A DNA stretch of 23,051 bases from CAYLJV01 sp964554215 (GTDB lineage Archaea > Hadarchaeota > Hadarchaeia > Hadarchaeales > JAGGTB01), in assembly GCA_964554215.1 (NCBI GenBank), contig CAZKND010000017.1, positions 1-23,051 of the forward strand, read 5' to 3'. Below, piece after piece: positions 6,980 to 13,936 of the stretch. The notes under the pieces are model-generated. The model saw only the letters and a program-made list of their open reading frames with translations, made no database searches and was not told the DNA's origin. Made by a program: the position numbers and the translations under genes. How positions within the stretch are numbered: the first letter of the stretch is position 1; every line of letters begins with the position of its first letter.

Positions 6980-9706
6980 CTATTCACTTTTCAACTTTTT
7001 GAACTCCTTCCACACCTGAACAACTATCAAAGGCAAAACACTCATCGGCAAGATGATAGACCATTCCTTCAAACCAATCCCCACAGTCTTCAAAATCTCA
7101 GTGGAAAACCCTGGCAGATAAGTAGCCGTCAACAGAAGACCAGTGCACAAACCTATAGCTCCCCAAACGTATTTGTTCGAAGTGACCTCATTCCTCAAAA
7201 CATCCGAACCCTCAGACCTCATATTAAATACGTGCCACAACCTGGCGAACGCAAGAGTCAAGAACGAGATAGTGACCACCCTGCTACTATCAAAGGTTCC
7301 GAACTCCAAATATCCGAGATAAAACGCTCCCAAAGTTGCCGCAGCTATCAAAACTCCGTAGAAACCTATCTCTTTCCAGTTATACCCCGTGATAATACCC
7401 TCCTGCGGGTCTCTAGGAGAAGAATCCATCACATTATCCCCACCACTCCCAACGCCAAGAGCAAAGGCCGGGAAGACATCATTCACCACATTCAAAAACA
7501 AAATCTGCAACGGGAGCAAAGGCAAAGGAATACCCATCAAAGAAGCGATAAATATAGCTAACAACTGGCTTATATTCCCAGACAACAAATAAATCACAAA
7601 CTTTCGAATATTGCTGAAAATTACTCGGCCCTGCTCCACCGCCTTCGTAATCGTGGAAAAATTATCGTCCTGAAGAACTATATCAGCAGCCTCTTTAGCC
7701 ACCTGAGTACCTTTCTCACCCATAGTTATCCCAATATCCGCCTTCTTCAATGCAGGAGCGTCATTTACCCCATCTCCAATCATAGCCACGATTGACCCAT
7801 TATCCTGATGGATCTCGATCAAATCCAACTTGTTCTCCGGACTCACCCTAGCAAAAACGGGAGCCTCGATAACCTTTTCTCGTTCTTCTCCCGACAACTT
7901 CTCCAAATCCTTCAACTCAGACCCTTGAATTATCTCAACATCTCTCGTATCGAACAAACCTACTCTATAACCAATATCCCTCCCAACGGCCGCATGGTCA
8001 CCAGTCGCCATAATCACTCTGATCCCAGCATTCTGAAGCTCGTCAATGGCCGGTTTAACATCTTCTCGTGGCGGGTCGTTCATAGCCACAAGGCCCAAAA
8101 AAGTCAGATCAGTATAAGGGTCACCATCGGTGCTCGAAACCTCTTTCGTCGCCAAAGCGAGAATTCTTAACCCGTCCTCCGCCATCTGATCGTTCTTATC
8201 CAACCAGCGTTTTCTTCCCTCCTCACCAAGCTCTTTTTCTCCATCTCTAGTTCGAATCTTAGAACACTTTTCAATAACAGCTTCAGGAGCCCCCTTAACC
8301 GCAACTTTATATTCGGAATCTGTTTGATGATAAGTAGCCATCATCTTAACTTCCGGATCAAAAGAAACCTCCTTAGCTTCAGGCATCGACTCTAGCAAAT
8401 CTTCCCTGCCTATACCGGTTTTCAACCCGGCTATGAGCAAGGAGACCTCCATAGGATCTCCCATTATCTCTTTTTCGCCATCTTCTTCCTCATAAGAAGC
8501 ATTATTACAGAGAACTCCCACTTCAAGCGATTCTCTCAAAACCTCGTTATCCCGAACATCCAACTCTTTTTCCTCTCTAAGAAAATCACCCTCAACTTCG
8601 AGCCCCTTACCGGTTATATCCACCTCTCCCGATTCCATCTCATACTTAGAAACAGTCATCCTATTCTCAGTGAGAGTACCCGTCTTATCCGTACAGATAA
8701 TATTGGTCGAACCAAGAGTCTCAACCGAAGATAATCTATTCACCAGAGCATTGTTATCGGCCATCCTCCACATCCCTCTAGCCAGGGCCAAAGTCGCCAC
8801 TATCGGCAATCCTTCCGGCACAGCCGCAACAGCGAGAGCAATCGAGGTCTCAATCATCAAAAAGAGGTCCATTCCCCTGATAATCCCTGCAACACCTACA
8901 ACCGCAGCTATACCTAAAAGCAAGGGGACCAATTTTTGCGCTAATTTGTTCAACTTTTTCTCGAGAGGCGTCTCTTCTCCCTCAGCCTCTTCAATGGACT
9001 CAGATATCTTCCCCAGTTCCGTATCTGCACCGGTCGAAACTACCACACCCTCAACAGTTCCCCTGGTTATATGAGTTCCTTTGTACAACATGCTGCTTCT
9101 CTCGGCCAAAGGGGCTTCAACATCGACCTTTTCAGAATCTTTACTCACAGGAACAGATTCTCCGGTTAGAGATGACTCACCGGCTTGAAGTTTTGAAGAT
9201 TCAACGATTCTCAAATCGGCAGGGACTAGATCACCAGCTTGCAAAACGACGATATCTCCTGGTACGATTTCCTCTGCAGAGATCTCCTTCACCTCTCCAT
9301 CCCTCCTCACATGCGTATCGATCTTCGTCATCTCCTTCAAAGACTCCATAGACTGAACAGCTTTGGATTCAGTCACGAAACCAATGATAGTATTAATAAT
9401 CAAAACAGCTGCAATTGAAACTCCTTCAATAACTGCTCCAGAAAGGAAAGAGATTACAGCCGCCACCGTAAGTAAGATAACAAGAAAGCTCTTAACCTGC
9501 TCTACAAGAATATCCCACTTGCTTCTCGTAGAAGTTTCCTTCAACTTGTTGTAACCGAACTGTCTAAGTCGTTCTTCGACCTCCCCTCCACTCAATCCCT
9601 CCTCAGGTGAAACCCCATACTTTTCTAAAATATCTTCTTCTGTTTTAGCCCAAGGATTCGAAACAGAACCCTCTAAATTATCTTTCTTGGAACCTCCCTT
9701 ATTCAT
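6980..9706 (-). CDS. P2-type cation-transporting P-type ATPase (Ca2+-ATPase-like)
   Basis: ATP-driven cation pump in the cytoplasmic membrane, most likely exporting Ca2+. Motifs appear in order: N-terminal cation-ATPase domain, TGES (181-184, actuator), AAVPEGLP in M4 (Glu298), CTDKTGTLT with phosphoacceptor Asp340, KGAPE in the nucleotide domain, ATGDH, and GDGVNDAP. About ten membrane segments fit the 908-residue length. Compared with SERCA, M5 reads GNISQ (Asn kept, Glu771 position Gln) and M6 reads LNVVND (Asn796 and Asp800 kept, Thr799 position Asn). This suggests one ion site, as in plasma-membrane Ca2+ pumps. A Na+-type pump cannot be excluded. The ATG has GAGGAT about eight bases upstream; a TATA-like TTTAATTAAA lies near 9736-9745. 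Monocistronic. Confidence 0.93.
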   Translation of the reverse strand: MNKGGSKKDNLEGSVSNPWAKTEEDILEKYGVSPEEGLSGGEVEERLRQFGYNKLKETSTRSKWDILVEQVKSFLVILLTVAAVISFLSGAVIEGVSIAAVLIINTIIGFVTESKAVQSMESLKEMTKIDTHVRRDGEVKEISAEEIVPGDIVVLQAGDLVPADLRIVESSKLQAGESSLTGESVPVSKDSEKVDVEAPLAERSSMLYKGTHITRGTVEGVVVSTGADTELGKISESIEEAEGEETPLEKKLNKLAQKLVPLLLGIAAVVGVAGIIRGMDLFLMIETSIALAVAAVPEGLPIVATLALARGMWRMADNNALVNRLSSVETLGSTNIICTDKTGTLTENRMTVSKYEMESGEVDITGKGLEVEGDFLREEKELDVRDNEVLRESLEVGVLCNNASYEEEDGEKEIMGDPMEVSLLIAGLKTGIGREDLLESMPEAKEVSFDPEVKMMATYHQTDSEYKVAVKGAPEAVIEKCSKIRTRDGEKELGEEGRKRWLDKNDQMAEDGLRILALATKEVSSTDGDPYTDLTFLGLVAMNDPPREDVKPAIDELQNAGIRVIMATGDHAAVGRDIGYRVGLFDTRDVEIIQGSELKDLEKLSGEEREKVIEAPVFARVSPENKLDLIEIHQDNGSIVAMIGDGVNDAPALKKADIGITMGEKGTQVAKEAADIVLQDDNFSTITKAVEQGRVIFSNIRKFVIYLLSGNISQLLAIFIASLMGIPLPLLPLQILFLNVVNDVFPAFALGVGSGGDNVMDSSPRDPQEGIITGYNWKEIGFYGVLIAAATLGAFYLGYLEFGTFDSSRVVTISFLTLAFARLWHVFNMRSEGSDVLRNEVTSNKYVWGAIGLCTGLLLTATYLPGFSTEILKTVGIGLKEWSIILPMSVLPLIVVQVWKEFKKLKSE

Positions 9707-9803
9707 CAGAAAATCCTCAGACAGGTTTTTGACCTTTAATTAAACTTCAACACTGAAAAGTTTAGTCTAGTAATCACCCCATTGCTAAAATTTGCAGAAC
9801 CCA

Positions 9804-9813
9804 TTTTAAAAAA
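9804..9813 (+). promoter_or_regulatory. TATA-like box of a leaderless gene
   Basis: TTTTAAAAAA is centred about 25 bp before the ATG at 9833. Together with the absence of a ribosome-binding site, this supports leaderless transcription from that ATG and argues against the in-frame TTG at 9782, which lies upstream of the box. Confidence 0.55.
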
Positions 9814-9832
9814 TAGAACTTATCATTATGTG

Positions 9833-10327
9833 ATGCCCAAAGAAACCAGAGAAAAAACAAAGGAAAGTGGTCTAGTAAGAGCTTTCACATGGTGTCTAGT
9901 TCTCAGCCTCGTAATAATATTTTCTCTATATCCTATCGCTTCAAAAGATCTCGTTTCTTTAGCCGGCCCCGTGCTTCTGGGCCTCGGATTGGCACCATTA
10001 GCAGCCCTGAAGTTTTACAACAAATCTTTGGCATCAGTAGGAGCCGATATCGCCTTTGGCGCGTTCGACACTGGATTTATGACAGTAACCTCACTCGCCG
10101 GAGCTTCGTTCGCCGGTGTCCTAGGAGCTGTCGTAGGGGCCGGAGCAGGTGACGCCATCACCGACGCATGGGGCGGTCTGATAGAGGGAAAAGTAGCTTC
10201 TTGGCTTCGGGAAAAAGGTATCGAAGAAGCAAGAAAACCTTTCCCGACCTCTATGGGAAAAATGTCAGGGTGTCTTTTCGGAGCGGGAGTTACGATAACC
10301 ATAGCGGGATTACTAGGGATACTCTAA
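9833..10327 (+). CDS. Small glycine/alanine-rich membrane protein, function unknown
   Basis: Not recognised with confidence. The 164 residues have a charged N-terminus (MPKETREKTKE), then four to five hydrophobic stretches rich in Gly and Ala. Between them is a polar loop of conserved appearance with GDAITDAWGGLIEGKVASWL and a following PFPTSMGKMSG segment. The AGDAITDAWGG motif looks like a functional intramembrane or loop site. The frame is open back to a TTG at 9782, but the ATG at 9833 is preferred because a TATA-like box sits about 25 bp before it. It is divergent from the P-type ATPase (126-bp shared region) and ends 11 bp from a convergent gene. Confidence 0.75.
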   Translation: MPKETREKTKESGLVRAFTWCLVLSLVIIFSLYPIASKDLVSLAGPVLLGLGLAPLAALKFYNKSLASVGADIAFGAFDTGFMTVTSLAGASFAGVLGAVVGAGAGDAITDAWGGLIEGKVASWLREKGIEEARKPFPTSMGKMSGCLFGAGVTITIAGLLGIL

Positions 10328-10338
10328 TGGAAAAATAG

Positions 10339-11622
10339 TTACCAAAAACGCCACTTCAACACGACGAGTATGACAAAAACAGCACCTATCAATGCGTAAA
10401 TAGTGCTCCGGTCTGACGAATCTTTTGGAACTTCGCTCTTAACGAATTCACCCGTGGCTTTCACAGTTTGATTACCATTTTCACTAGTTTGGAGGACTAG
10501 TTCACCTACTGAATTCGGACCGTTCTCTTTCACGTTTTCCGGAATTGTAACGTTCTCTTTCGGACCGCTACCAAACCACCGATTAGGATGATTCTCTAAA
10601 GTGTCTCCACTGTACTCAACGGGGAATCTGAACAGTTCCAATTTTAGCTCGTCCTGATAAACACTGCCACGCAAGTAGTTTACATTGGTGTGAGAACCCC
10701 ACAAAGCTCCGTGAACGATCTGCCAAATTCCGTCACGCTTGCTAGCGGTTATCCTATGATGTTCACCGCAAAGATAAACATCCACATCATGTTCGACCAT
10801 CGTCTTCCAAAAATCACTCTCGACACCTTCTTCCAACATGTACCCACTGCTACTCTTGCTCTCAACCGGTCCGACAACCGGACCATGACCTTGGACAATG
10901 ATGAACTCCTTATCTTGATACCCCTCAAGCCGATTTTCCAACCATTCAACCTGCTTATCCGACACGCTCATAGAGATATGATCACCCGAATTCTCGAAAG
11001 TATTCACCGTGATGACAGCCAAATTCTCCCTAGTAAAAGAATAAGAAAGACCCTTTGTACCCAAAAACTCTGGACCATTCTCCGGCAAATCAAATACCGA
11101 ATCGAACTGTTCAGCATAGACCGGAGCGAGATCCATCTTCAACAATCCTTTGTCGTCTCCATACTCATGGTCCCCAGGGGCTATATACAACTCAATACCT
11201 TTATCTTCGAATCTCTTATCATAAGCACCCCACCATTTTTGGGTCTTCGACCGGACTTGGTCTTTGTCTTCCCACCAGCGAGCGTCCATAATGTCGCCAG
11301 CGTTCAACATGAAATCGCCTTCGTTATCCATCCTTCCCAAAAACCAATCCATCGAATCTTCCCAACCGGGCTGAGGATAATAAATATTCCAGTTAAAGAG
11401 GTCAGGAACGCTCGTGAAATGAAGAGAAGCCTCATTTTCAGGGGGAGTCATATCTTTGTCAGGATTTATCGGTTGAACATTTTCTCCCGAAAGAAGATTT
11501 TCAGAATCGGTCCCACTCTCCGGCATGGCATGACTTTCTGTAATGAGACCCAAATTAGCAAAGGTAGAAAAAGCGAGGAGTATGATAGAGAAAAATACCA
11601 AAAATTTCCAATTTTTTCCCAT
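10339..11622 (-). CDS. Exported, membrane-anchored calcineurin-like metallophosphoesterase
   Basis: Likely an extracytoplasmic phosphatase or phosphodiesterase. The N-terminus is a signal peptide or anchor (basic MGKNWK, hydrophobic 8-27). The metallophosphoesterase core shows NAGDIMDA (Asp110, Asp113), APGDHEYG (Asp151, His152), VQGHGPV and LCGEHHR, matching metal-ligand motifs II-V. The first motif is less clear (Asp74 in PDLFNWN; no canonical DxH). After the domain comes a Pro/Asn-rich linker, then a C-terminal membrane helix (about 404-425) ending KWRFW, so the enzyme is probably tethered on the outer face. An AT-rich TATA box lies about 45 bp upstream and a weak GTGGT site precedes the ATG. 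The substrate is unknown. Confidence 0.85.
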   Translation of the reverse strand: MGKNWKFLVFFSIILLAFSTFANLGLITESHAMPESGTDSENLLSGENVQPINPDKDMTPPENEASLHFTSVPDLFNWNIYYPQPGWEDSMDWFLGRMDNEGDFMLNAGDIMDARWWEDKDQVRSKTQKWWGAYDKRFEDKGIELYIAPGDHEYGDDKGLLKMDLAPVYAEQFDSVFDLPENGPEFLGTKGLSYSFTRENLAVITVNTFENSGDHISMSVSDKQVEWLENRLEGYQDKEFIIVQGHGPVVGPVESKSSSGYMLEEGVESDFWKTMVEHDVDVYLCGEHHRITASKRDGIWQIVHGALWGSHTNVNYLRGSVYQDELKLELFRFPVEYSGDTLENHPNRWFGSGPKENVTIPENVKENGPNSVGELVLQTSENGNQTVKATGEFVKSEVPKDSSDRSTIYALIGAVFVILVVLKWRFW

Positions 11623-11663
11623 GCTTAACCACTATGATTAATTCCTTTTTACCAAAGACACGA

Positions 11664-11674
11664 TTATAAATATT
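11664..11674 (-). promoter_or_regulatory. TATA-like box for the metallophosphoesterase gene
   Basis: The minus strand reads ATATTTATAAT here, about 45 bp before the ATG at 11622, which predicts a leader of about 20 bases carrying the weak GTGGT site. The box makes the gene independent of the same-strand AhpD-like gene 98 bp upstream. Confidence 0.45.
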
Positions 11675-11720
11675 TTCAATCCGTCTGTGGCTACCTTTCA
11701 GCCAAATAGAAATCTCAAAT

Positions 11721-12242
11721 TTACCTCAAGAAAGCATCCAATAACCTATCCATGAACTTCGCGGGATTCAATCTTCCAAAAGAAATCCTGTATATGATAT
11801 AATCAAACGTATTCCCAAGCAAGTTCGCGGTACGAATCATCTCCATCGCTACCTCTATCTGATCCACAACCATCTCCCCGTACTCCTCAACCACTCGCTC
11901 TCGAGCCGAATCATCCGGGTCTCCATCGGTTTCGGCCCAATGTTGAGCGTAAAGAAATGCAGGCATCTGCTCGTCCGGAAATTTCGAAAGAGTACCCTGT
12001 TTTAGCAACCTTATCTCTTCTTTAGAAATACCTTCTTCCAATGCCATCTGAGCGTGGGCATAAGAACAATAACGGCATTCGTTGACTTCAGTAACTATCA
12101 ACATTAACCTTTCTCGAAAAGCGGGACTGAAAGTTTTTTCGTGTATCAATGGGCGGATTTCTCCGTATCTCGACATTAGATCAAGGATTTCCCGAATCAT
12201 TTCACGAGGACTCTGATATATACGACGGTTAAATTCAGTCAT
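11721..12242 (-). CDS. AhpD/carboxymuconolactone decarboxylase-like protein
   Basis: A small all-helical protein (173 aa) of the AhpD/CMD family. The diagnostic motif is present as ECRYCSYAHAQ (Cys56, Cys59, His63), which in AhpD gives a redox-active disulfide with peroxidase-related activity. The family also includes decarboxylases and many members of unknown role, so the substrate is open. The ATG has a GAGGGAG site just upstream. It is divergent from the lipase-like gene, and the 143-bp shared region holds a 17-bp palindrome. Confidence 0.85.
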   Translation of the reverse strand: MTEFNRRIYQSPREMIREILDLMSRYGEIRPLIHEKTFSPAFRERLMLIVTEVNECRYCSYAHAQMALEEGISKEEIRLLKQGTLSKFPDEQMPAFLYAQHWAETDGDPDDSARERVVEEYGEMVVDQIEVAMEMIRTANLLGNTFDYIIYRISFGRLNPAKFMDRLLDAFLR

Positions 12243-12299
12243 TATCTCCCTCTCAAAACCTTTCCAATCATACCCCTTATTTTTCTATTTACATTCCTT

Positions 12300-12316
12300 A
12301 ATTAATCGGATTAATT
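12300..12316. promoter_or_regulatory. 17-bp perfect palindrome between divergent genes
   Basis: AATTAATCGGATTAATT is a perfect inverted repeat with 8-bp arms around one central base. It lies between the divergent AhpD-like and lipase-like genes, about 40 bp upstream of the lipase TATA box, a position suited to an operator shared by both genes. The AT-rich arms raise the chance of coincidence. Confidence 0.5.
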
Positions 12317-12356
12317 CTCGAACCGACTTTAAACTGGGTCAACACTCAGCAGATAG

Positions 12357-12364
12357 ATTTTAAG
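12357..12364 (+). promoter_or_regulatory. TATA-like box of the leaderless lipase gene
   Basis: ATTTTAAG is centred about 25 bp before the ATG at 12386, and no ribosome-binding site precedes that ATG, as expected for a leaderless archaeal transcript. Confidence 0.55.
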
Positions 12365-12385
12365 AAAAAGCCGTAGAAGTATTAA

Positions 12386-13318
12386 ATGCTTATGAAGTCA
12401 GAAAGTTTCAGATTGGAATCAAACGGTAAACCTATTTTCGTCTACAAATGGTCACCAGAAGATGTAAGTGAGGCAAAGGGTGCCGTCCAAATTGCACACG
12501 GGATGGCGGAACACGGGGGAAGGTACGAAGAATTCGCCGAACGTTTAGTCGATTTGAACTATGTCGTCTATGCAAATGATCATAGGGGCCATGGCAAGAC
12601 AGCTGGGGACATAGATAATTTAGGACATTTCGCAGATGAGAACGGTTGGAAACTAGTAGTAGAAGATATGCAAAACCTGACAGACAGGATAAAGGAGAAC
12701 CATCCTGAACTTCCTATATTCCTTTTCGGTCACAGTATGGGGTCTCTCCTTTCAAGAGATTTCATCTCCAAATATGGTGACGAGTTGAAAGGTGTGATAC
12801 TCTCTGGTACTTCAGGAGATCCTGGACCGTTAAGCAGTATTATGATAACTATCGCGAAAATAAAATCCTTCTTCGGGGCTAAAGATTCCGAGTGTACGTT
12901 CTTGAACAATCTGATATTCGGACAGTATAACAATAACTTCAACCCGACCAGGACCGATTTCGACTGGTTGACTCGGGACGATTCCGAGGTGGATCGATAT
13001 ATGGAAGACCCATACTGTGGAAATCCGGCTTCCGCGCAGTTCTTCATCGACTTGTTCACCGGTCTGGAGAAAGTAAACCGGATGGAGAACGTGGAAAAAG
13101 TGCCAAAAGATTTGCCAATTTTGCTGATATCCGGAAGCAAAGATCCAGTAGGTGATTTTGAAGACGGAGTAAGGGAAGCTCATGACCTCTTCAAAGAAGC
13201 TGGGGTCAAGGACCTTTCTTACAAATTCTACGAAGGAGCCAGACATGAACTCCTGAATGAGACGAATAAGGACGAAGTCATTCAAGACGTCATAGAATGG
13301 TTAGAAAATCACAACTAG
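12386..13318 (+). CDS. Monoacylglycerol lipase-like alpha/beta hydrolase (serine esterase)
   Basis: Cytosolic serine hydrolase of the monoglyceride lipase/lysophospholipase family; likely cleaves acyl esters. The catalytic triad can be placed: Ser117 in GHSMGS, Asp253 in SGSKDPVG and His287 in EGARHEL. The oxyanion-hole HG motif (AHGMAEHGGRY, near 38-47) and the NDHRGHG loop are typical of the family. The length (310 aa) is normal and there is no signal peptide. The ATG at 12386 fits the TATA box about 25 bp upstream; Met3 is a second in-frame ATG six bases later. Archaeal membranes contain ether lipids, so the natural substrate may be imported or detergent-like esters (inference). Confidence 0.92.
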   Translation: MLMKSESFRLESNGKPIFVYKWSPEDVSEAKGAVQIAHGMAEHGGRYEEFAERLVDLNYVVYANDHRGHGKTAGDIDNLGHFADENGWKLVVEDMQNLTDRIKENHPELPIFLFGHSMGSLLSRDFISKYGDELKGVILSGTSGDPGPLSSIMITIAKIKSFFGAKDSECTFLNNLIFGQYNNNFNPTRTDFDWLTRDDSEVDRYMEDPYCGNPASAQFFIDLFTGLEKVNRMENVEKVPKDLPILLISGSKDPVGDFEDGVREAHDLFKEAGVKDLSYKFYEGARHELLNETNKDEVIQDVIEWLENHN

Positions 13319-13366
13319 TAAACAAACAAGGTTAGACGAAAAAGGACTGAATCACTAGTATTAAGA

Positions 13367-13374
13367 ATATTTAA
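13367..13374 (+). promoter_or_regulatory. TATA-like box for the DUF5658-like gene
   Basis: ATATTTAA is centred about 29 bp before the ATG at 13400, predicting a leaderless or nearly leaderless transcript; no ribosome-binding site is visible. Confidence 0.5.
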
Positions 13375-13399
13375 CAACAATCTACCCCATTTTCTAAAC

Positions 13400-13822
13400 A
13401 TGGACTTTATAGACACTAGCAGAAGCCCTAAGGTACTTCTGAAGCAGAGAGATTTCCATTTTATCCTGATAGTGGTCCTGATAGATTTCATTCTTACAGT
13501 CTATGGAATAACTACAAATGCAGGATACGAAGCAAATCCCTTCTTTGAACCGATGGTAGGGTCTATCGGAGGGATGATCCTCGGAGAACTGCTTTACTTG
13601 GGAATCCTCCTGGTAGCTAGTTATCTCATCGTCGGTAAACTACGGTCCGTACTGACCAGCTTCGTCTTCGGAATGCATGTAGGAGGCACATTAACCTGGT
13701 TACCCCTCATATTCACCTCGACTCTAGGCTCATTCCTAAACGTCTTCTGGTTCCTAGTGGGAGCTACCTCATTATACTACTGGCATTTCAACGACCGTCA
13801 AACAAAAGAGGACGAAGAATAA
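13400..13822 (+). CDS. DUF5658-like small membrane protein
   Basis: A 140-residue integral membrane protein with four hydrophobic segments (about 20-40, 53-76, 83-104 and 108-127) and an acidic tail (KEDEE). The first helix carries an Asp followed by Thr and then AGYEANPFFEP, which resembles the D...T...E-NP pattern of DUF5658 proteins. This is a family-level resemblance by eye and the function is unknown. The ATG fits the TATA spacing. It stands 81 bp downstream of the lipase gene on the same strand with its own promoter. Confidence 0.75.
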   Translation: MDFIDTSRSPKVLLKQRDFHFILIVVLIDFILTVYGITTNAGYEANPFFEPMVGSIGGMILGELLYLGILLVASYLIVGKLRSVLTSFVFGMHVGGTLTWLPLIFTSTLGSFLNVFWFLVGATSLYYWHFNDRQTKEDEE

Positions 13823-13855
13823 AGCATACAAATCCAAATTTTCTCTTCTATCCAC

Positions 13856-13930
13856 GTCTTTAGAAGGGTGTTAAATGGAAGAAAAAATATACTTTAATTG
13901 CAATAAGGGGAGACTCTTATTTTAGGGGGT
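13856..13930 (+). promoter_or_regulatory. Promoter block shared with the opposing sensor-kinase operon
   Basis: This block contains GTGTTAAATG (13868-13877), a purine-rich stretch, a TATA-like AATATACT (13886-13893), GGGGAGACTCTT (predicted start of transcription) and the ribosome-binding site GGGGGT six bases before the TTG start. Nearly the same series in the same order occurs on the minus strand at 21195-21272 before the paralogous sensor gene. The similarity of non-coding DNA suggests common regulation or a duplicated upstream region. Confidence 0.65.
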
Positions 13931-13936
13931 TAAGAA

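Noticed and set aside
9782..9832. TTG at 9782 as start of the small membrane protein
   Set aside because: The TATA-like box lies downstream of it and close to the right distance from the ATG at 9833.
10690..11628. Plus-strand open frame of 312 codons opposite the metallophosphoesterase
   Set aside because: Entirely antisense to a gene with clear catalytic motifs; no domain or start signal.
6388..12316. One regulator binding all three TAATC/GATTA palindromes (5381, 6388, 12300)
   Set aside because: Spacers differ (about 3, 8 and 1 bases between shared half-sites), so a single dimeric protein is unlikely to bind all three.
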